Assembly: GCF_015291725.1 (NCBI RefSeq)
Contig: NZ_CP030038.1
Span: forward strand, 6,561,001 to 6,625,000
DNA length: 64,000 nucleotides
Direction: 5' to 3'
From: Bradyrhizobium sp. CCBAU 51765
GTDB lineage: Bacteria > Pseudomonadota > Alphaproteobacteria > Rhizobiales > Xanthobacteraceae
Shown: piece by piece, positions 59,707 to 64,000 of the stretch
Position numbering within the stretch: the first letter of the stretch is position 1
Layout of the letters: every line of letters begins with the position of its first letter
Notes under the pieces: model-generated
Told to the model about the DNA's origin: nothing
Database searches by the model: none
What the model saw: the letters and a program-made list of their open reading frames with translations, nothing else
Translations under genes and position numbers: made by a program

Positions 59707-61857
59707 ATGCGGCGGATCGGCAGGCGGGACATCGTTGCGACGATCCTGATTGCGCTCCTTGCGGGCGCGGTCTTCACGTCACCGCCGCTTCAGGCGCTGC
59801 AAGGTCTCTCCCTCGACATCCTCACGGCGCTGCGCGGCAAGGTCATTGGCGATCGCCGTGATCCCGCCACCTCGCCCGTCGTCGTGGTGGCGATCGACGG
59901 AGAGACCTACGACACACCGCCCTTCAAGGGATCGCCGACGCAGACCTGGACGCGCGAGATCGGCCGGGTGCTCGGGAGCATCGCCGAGGGCGGGGCCAAG
60001 GTGATCGGCTTCGACGTCATCTTTCCGAGCTCGATCGAACAATCCGAGATTTCCTTTGGCGACGCGCCGCTCGGCACGCGGATGAAGGGCTTTGACCGGG
60101 ACTACCTGATAGCCCTGCGGCAGATCTCCGACACCGGCAAGCTGGTGCTCGGCGAAATCCTGAGCAACGACCACCCGGAGAGGCCCTACCGCGCGCAGCA
60201 GCTGGCAGTGAAGAACAACATCCGCGCTCTCAACGTCCATACCGACCCCGACGACGTGGTCCGGCGGATGCCGCTGAGTTTCTCCATCGATGGCAAGCCG
60301 GTGCCCGCGATGGCTGTCGAACTCGCCGCGCGGGCACTCGGCGCCAAACCCGAGGTCGGCCCATCCGGCGTGGTGGAGTTGTCCGGCTATGCGATTCCCA
60401 GCGCGGTGCCCAACACGCTGACGCTCAACTTTCGCGGCCTGGGCCGCGACGTCCCGACCTATTCTTTCGCCGACCTGCGCGCCTGCGCCGAGAAGGGCGA
60501 TCGCGATTTCTTCCGCCGCGGCTTCGACGGCAAGGTGGTATTGCTCGGCACCATCCTCAATTTCGAGGACCGCAAGCTGACCTCGATGCGATTGTCCGGT
60601 GGTTATGACGGCTCGCCCGCGCCACGATGCGCCCTGCCCGCCCGCGCCGGCACTGCGCAGCAGGCCCGTAGCGACATCGCGGGTGTGTTCGTGCACGCCG
60701 CTGCGGTCCGAAATCTGATCGAGCAAGACGCGGTGACCGAGCCCGGCTTTGCCGCGCGGACCGTTCTCACGATTGCGCTCGCGGCGATCATCGCCTGCGC
60801 GGCCTGCATGCTTGCACCGGTCGGCGCGGTGATCGCCTGGCTCGCCGTCATCGCCGTTTACGCAGCCTTCGCCGTCGGTGCGTTCGTGCATGCGCTGGCG
60901 CTGCCTCTTGTCGAACCGGCCCTGGCAAGCCTCGCCGCGCTGGCGATGATGATCGGCTACCGGTTCGTGCTGGCCGATCGCGACGAGCGCTTCCTCCGCA
61001 AGAGCTTTGCCTATTATCTCGCGCCCGAGGTCATCGATACCATGGTGGCGTCCGGCAAGATGCCGGCGCTCGGCGGCGAGATGCGCAACGTCACGATGTT
61101 CTTCTCCGATCTCAGCGGCTTCTCCTCGATCGCGGAGACCATCACGCCGGTCGAGCTGGTCACGCTGATGAACGAATATCTCTCCGCCATGACCGACATC
61201 ATCGAAAGCCACGGCGGCTACGTCGACAAATATATCGGCGATTCCATCGTCGCCATGTTCGGCGCGCCGGCCGACGATCCCGCGCACGCGCGCAACGCGG
61301 TTCGTGCCGCGCTGAAGTGCCACGAGAAGCTGGCGGAGCTCAATGCCGGCCATCCCGCCTTCGCCGGCCACGGCCTGTCGCATCGCATCGGAGTCAACAG
61401 CGGCGAAGCCGTGGTCGGCAATATCGGCTCGCGGCGCCGCTTCAATTACACCGTGATGAGCGACACCGTGAATGTCGCCTCGCGGCTCGAGGGCGCCAAC
61501 AAATATTACGGCACCGCGATCATGGCGTCGGAAACCACGATGGCGCAGACGGACGACACCTTCGCCTGGCGCGAGCTTGATGCGATCAGGGTCCAGGGGC
61601 GCGGCGAGGCGATCAGGGTGTTCGAGCCGCTGGCGGAGAAGGACGCCGCGAGCGACGAGCAGACCAAGGTTGCCGCGGCGTATGCGGAAGGGCTGGCGTG
61701 CTGGCGGGCGAGGGAGTTTGCAAAGGCGGCTGATGCGTTCGACGGCGTAGCGAAGATCGATCCTGCGTCAGCTCGGTTCGCCAAGCGTGCGAAAGTGCTG
61801 ACGGAGACTCCGCCGCCGCCGGATTGGACACCGGTCAATACGCTGGAAGGAAAGTAG
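59707..61857 (+). CDS. CHASE2-domain class III adenylate cyclase
   Basis: Membrane enzyme of 716 residues. The N-terminal membrane helix is followed by a periplasmic CHASE2 sensor (PVVVVAIDGETYDTPPFKGS, VIGFDVIFPSSIEQSE, later VVLLGTILNFEDRKL). Three closely packed membrane helices come next (about 350-425). The cyclase domain has both metal Asps (MFFSDLSGFS and YIGDSIVAMFG), Lys in DKYIGD and Asp in VMSDTVNVASRLEG, the pairing that favours ATP as substrate. A TPR-like tail of about 60 residues completes it. It would make cAMP in response to an extracytoplasmic signal. It is preceded by the FecR-like protein gene and convergent with pobA. Confidence 0.9.
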   Translation: MRRIGRRDIVATILIALLAGAVFTSPPLQALQGLSLDILTALRGKVIGDRRDPATSPVVVVAIDGETYDTPPFKGSPTQTWTREIGRVLGSIAEGGAKVIGFDVIFPSSIEQSEISFGDAPLGTRMKGFDRDYLIALRQISDTGKLVLGEILSNDHPERPYRAQQLAVKNNIRALNVHTDPDDVVRRMPLSFSIDGKPVPAMAVELAARALGAKPEVGPSGVVELSGYAIPSAVPNTLTLNFRGLGRDVPTYSFADLRACAEKGDRDFFRRGFDGKVVLLGTILNFEDRKLTSMRLSGGYDGSPAPRCALPARAGTAQQARSDIAGVFVHAAAVRNLIEQDAVTEPGFAARTVLTIALAAIIACAACMLAPVGAVIAWLAVIAVYAAFAVGAFVHALALPLVEPALASLAALAMMIGYRFVLADRDERFLRKSFAYYLAPEVIDTMVASGKMPALGGEMRNVTMFFSDLSGFSSIAETITPVELVTLMNEYLSAMTDIIESHGGYVDKYIGDSIVAMFGAPADDPAHARNAVRAALKCHEKLAELNAGHPAFAGHGLSHRIGVNSGEAVVGNIGSRRRFNYTVMSDTVNVASRLEGANKYYGTAIMASETTMAQTDDTFAWRELDAIRVQGRGEAIRVFEPLAEKDAASDEQTKVAAAYAEGLACWRAREFAKAADAFDGVAKIDPASARFAKRAKVLTETPPPPDWTPVNTLEGK

Positions 61858-61875
61858 CGCGGCTCACCAAGTGCG

Positions 61876-61906
61876 CCTTCTTCCCCTTTCCCCCTGTGGG
61901 AGAAGG
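61876..61906. terminator. imperfect hairpin between convergent genes
   Basis: CCTTCTTCCCC (61876-61886) and GGGAGAAGG (61898-61906) pair with one bulged T. It lies between the adenylate cyclase and pobA stop codons, where a shared stop for both transcripts is expected. The CCTTCTCCC..GGGAGAAGG style also fits a rhizobial intergenic repeat. Confidence 0.45.
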
Positions 61907-61937
61907 ATGGCAGCACTCATGTTAGCGAGATCATTCC

Positions 61938-63110
61938 CTAGAACGGCAGCCCTACGTAATTCTCCGCGAGCAGGCGCTGCGCCGTCTCGGACGAGAGCAG
62001 ATAGTCCAGCTCCGTCTGCTGAAGCCGGTCCTCGTATTCGAGCCGGTCGGGAAAACGGTGCAGCAGCATCGTCATCCACCATGAGAAGCGTTGTGCCTTC
62101 CAGATCCGCGCGAGCGCCTTGGCGGAATAGCCTTTGAGACCGGAATCGTCGCCGCCCTGATAGTGCGCGAGCAGGGCGTGGTAGAGATAGTAGATGTCGG
62201 AAGCGGCGCTGTTCAGCCCGCGTGCGCCGGTCGGCGGCACGATGTGGGCCGCATCGCCGGCGAGGAACAGCCGGCCATAGCTCATCGGCTCGGCGACGAA
62301 GCTGCGCAGCGGCGCGATGCTCTTCTCGATCGACGGTCCCGTGATCAGGCGGCCGGCGACCTGCTCCGGCAGGCGGCGCTTCAGCTCGGCCCAGAACGCA
62401 TCGTCGCTCCAATCCTCCACCTTGTCGGTCAAAGGCACCTGGATGTAGTAGCGGCTCAGCACCTGCGAGCGCAGCGAGCAGAGCGCGAAGCCGCGATCGT
62501 GCTTCACATAGATCAGCTCGGGCGACACTGGCTTGGTGCGCGACAGCACCCCCAGCCAACCGAACGGATAGACCTTCTCGTATTCGCGCAGCACGTCCTT
62601 CGGGATCGACCTGCGGCTGACGCCGTGGAAACCGTCGGCGCCGACGATGTAGTCGCAATCGATGCGGATCGTTTCACCGTTCGAGCGATAGGTCACGTAG
62701 GGCCGGTCCGACGTCAGATCATGCGGTGTCACATCCTCGGCATTGTGCACGACCTTGCCGCCAAGCCGGTCGCGCGCCTCATAGAGATCGCGCGTCAGCT
62801 CGGTCTGGCCGTAGACCAGTACCGAATTGCCGCCGGAATGCTTGTGCAGATCGATCTTGGAGAGCACGCCGTCATGGGCGATCTCGAAGCCCTGGTGGAT
62901 CTCGCCCTCGCGGTCCATCCGCTCGCCGCACTGGGCCTCGCGCATCAGCTTCGCAAAGCCGTGCTCGAGCACGCCGGCACGGATACGGGCGAGCACGTGA
63001 TCGCGGCTGTATTTCTCCAGCACGATTGTGTCGATGCCCTTCAGGTGCAGAAGCTGGGACAGCAACAACCCGGACGGCCCACCGCCGATGATACAGACCT
63101 GAACTTTCAT
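61938..63110 (-). CDS. pobA: 4-hydroxybenzoate 3-monooxygenase
   Basis: FAD-dependent aromatic hydroxylase of 390 residues, the usual length for PobA, that turns 4-hydroxybenzoate into protocatechuate using NADPH and oxygen. Motifs: FAD-binding GGGPSGLLLSQLL near the start, RIRAGVLEHGF (substrate/FAD contact region), the DG motif DYIVGADGFHGVSR, and the second FAD motif RLFLAGDAAHIVPPTGARGL. It feeds the protocatechuate branch of the beta-ketoadipate pathway. It is divergent from the AraC-type gene at 63197, the standard arrangement of pobA and pobR in rhizobia and relatives. Confidence 0.96.
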   Translation of the reverse strand: MKVQVCIIGGGPSGLLLSQLLHLKGIDTIVLEKYSRDHVLARIRAGVLEHGFAKLMREAQCGERMDREGEIHQGFEIAHDGVLSKIDLHKHSGGNSVLVYGQTELTRDLYEARDRLGGKVVHNAEDVTPHDLTSDRPYVTYRSNGETIRIDCDYIVGADGFHGVSRRSIPKDVLREYEKVYPFGWLGVLSRTKPVSPELIYVKHDRGFALCSLRSQVLSRYYIQVPLTDKVEDWSDDAFWAELKRRLPEQVAGRLITGPSIEKSIAPLRSFVAEPMSYGRLFLAGDAAHIVPPTGARGLNSAASDIYYLYHALLAHYQGGDDSGLKGYSAKALARIWKAQRFSWWMTMLLHRFPDRLEYEDRLQQTELDYLLSSETAQRLLAENYVGLPF

Positions 63111-63196
63111 TTTTGCATCCTCCCGTCGGCACTTTTTTGCAGATTAGGCGCTGCAAACCGATGGAGGGTTTTGCCTTTGTCTTGTACTATTCGAAC
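63111..63196. promoter_or_regulatory. pobA/pobR divergent control region
   Basis: Only 86 bp separate the two start codons, so both promoters and the regulator's binding site must lie here. The T-rich segment TTTTTTGC (63131-63138) and the pyrimidine-rich TTTTGCCTTTGTCTTG (63169-63184) are visible. No perfect inverted repeat stands out. Confidence 0.5.
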
Positions 63197-64000
63197 ATGA
63201 GAAGAACAGCCCCTGCCCCTGCGATCCGGGTCTACAATCTGTTCGGCGAGTCCGGCGATCTGCCCGACGTCGTGCATTGCGAGACGATCGCGTCGCGCTC
63301 GGTGCTGCACGACTGGACCTTGGCCGTGCATCGCCATGCCCGGCTGCACCAGGTCCTGCTGATCGAGCGCGGCGGCGGCGAGGCGACGCTCGACGGACGC
63401 CTGGTGCCCTTGAGGCCGATGCAGATCGTCAACGTGCCTGTCGGCCACGTCCACGGCTTCCGCTTCGTGCCTGATACCCAGGGCTGGGTGCTGACCATCG
63501 CGGCGGAAATTCTGGATGAGGCGCTGCTCGCCGCCGAGGGCCTGCGCGGTGCGCTGTCGCGATCGGCCGTGGTGCGCGGCACGCCGCAGATCCGCGCCAC
63601 CATGAAGCAGATCTTCGCCGAACACGCCGCCCGTGATTTCGGCCGTGCGCACGTGCTGCGGGCCTTATCGTCGGCCATGATCGGGCTCGTGGCCCGCGCG
63701 CTCACGAGCGAGAGCGGCGGCAACGGCACGGCGGAAAGCGGACTATTCCGCCGCTTCGAGGCGCTGCTCGAACAGCACCATCTGGAGCGCTGGAGCGTTG
63801 CGGACTACGCAGGCGCGCTGTCGATCACGCCGACCCATCTCAACCGGATCACGCGGGCGGCAACCGGCGACACAGCCTCGCATCTGATCCTCAACCGGCT
63901 GATCCGCGAGGCGCGGCGCAACCTCGTCTACACCAACCTGCCGGTCTCGACGATCGCCTACGCGCTCGGTTTCGAGGACCCCGCCTATTTCAGCCGCGTC
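63197..64000 (+). CDS. pobR: AraC-family regulator of pobA (PobR-like), partial at right edge
   Basis: An open frame from the ATG at 63197 runs to the window end, 268 codons without a stop. The N-terminus has a cupin-like effector domain (HARLHQVLLIERGGGEATL, then VPVGHVHGFRFVPD). The C-terminal AraC DNA-binding domain has WSVADYAGALSITPTHLNRI (first helix-turn-helix) and VSTIAYALGFEDPAYFSRV (second). The second ends exactly at the edge, so about 20-40 residues are missing. Position and direction next to pobA indicate a PobR-type activator that responds to 4-hydroxybenzoate. The name rests on context. Confidence 0.85.
   Translation, partial: MRRTAPAPAIRVYNLFGESGDLPDVVHCETIASRSVLHDWTLAVHRHARLHQVLLIERGGGEATLDGRLVPLRPMQIVNVPVGHVHGFRFVPDTQGWVLTIAAEILDEALLAAEGLRGALSRSAVVRGTPQIRATMKQIFAEHAARDFGRAHVLRALSSAMIGLVARALTSESGGNGTAESGLFRRFEALLEQHHLERWSVADYAGALSITPTHLNRITRAATGDTASHLILNRLIREARRNLVYTNLPVSTIAYALGFEDPAYFSRV

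Noticed and set aside
59779..61383. 534-codon minus-strand frame
   Set aside because: Antisense to the CHASE2 cyclase; His/Arg/Gly-rich with no domain.
1..64000. CRISPR arrays, tRNA and rRNA genes
   Set aside because: No array of regular short repeats, no cloverleaf-like tRNA and no rRNA motif was seen on reading both strands; a tRNA scan would settle this.

Overview
The window reads as chromosomal DNA of a GC-rich alphaproteobacterium. A Bradyrhizobium-like rhizobium is the best guess, from the exopolysaccharide (EPS) gene types, the small secreted proteins of that lineage, the intergenic palindromic repeats and the divergent pobA/pobR pair. This assignment is inference from gene content and style; no database was searched.

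Region 1 (about 0.26-32.8 kb) is a large EPS locus of the Wzx/Wzy type. It holds two ExoP/Wzc-like chain-length tyrosine autokinases (826-3027 and 25720-27939), two initiating sugar-phosphate transferases (3992-5422 and 15594-17093), a colanic-acid-like block for GDP-fucose and its transfer (WcaF-like acetyltransferase, fcl, gmd, WcaI-like glycosyltransferase; 9393-13506), a flippase, a Wzy-like polymerase, an O-antigen-ligase-type protein, two more glycosyltransferases, two methyltransferases, a hexapeptide acyltransferase and a glycoside hydrolase family 71-like enzyme. An orphan NMT1-like periplasmic binding protein sits inside the locus. A decayed IS3 transposase lies in a gene-poor strip at 8.2-9.4 kb.

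Region 2 (about 32.8-40.2 kb) is a second envelope/EPS module. It carries the only outer-membrane export lipoprotein (Wza/ExoF type), small membrane and secreted proteins, a degenerate ligase-like membrane protein, a transglutaminase-like cysteine peptidase and a second PPP-type phosphatase nearly identical in layout to the one at 6.0 kb. The two regions look complementary: region 1 has kinases, flippase and polymerase, and region 2 has the outer-membrane exit.

Region 3 (about 40.5-46.1 kb) is a run of small secreted, membrane or cytoplasmic proteins, mostly of unknown function, including VanZ-like and GrlR-like proteins.

Region 4 (about 46.2-58.8 kb) is a chemosensory cluster on the minus strand in the order STAS protein, cheY, cheA, cheW, mcp, cheW, mcp, cheR, cheB and a soluble divergent MCP-like protein. 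A response regulator with an HD-GYP c-di-GMP phosphodiesterase domain is divergent from it. The cyclic-di-GMP output and the lack of flagellar genes in view suggest this pathway may control something other than, or besides, swimming. EPS or attachment is an attractive but untested target.

Region 5 (59.0-64.0 kb) holds a secreted FecR-like protein next to a CHASE2 adenylate cyclase, then pobA (4-hydroxybenzoate 3-monooxygenase) divergent from an AraC-type regulator (PobR-like) that runs off the right edge. No tRNA, rRNA or CRISPR array was recognised.
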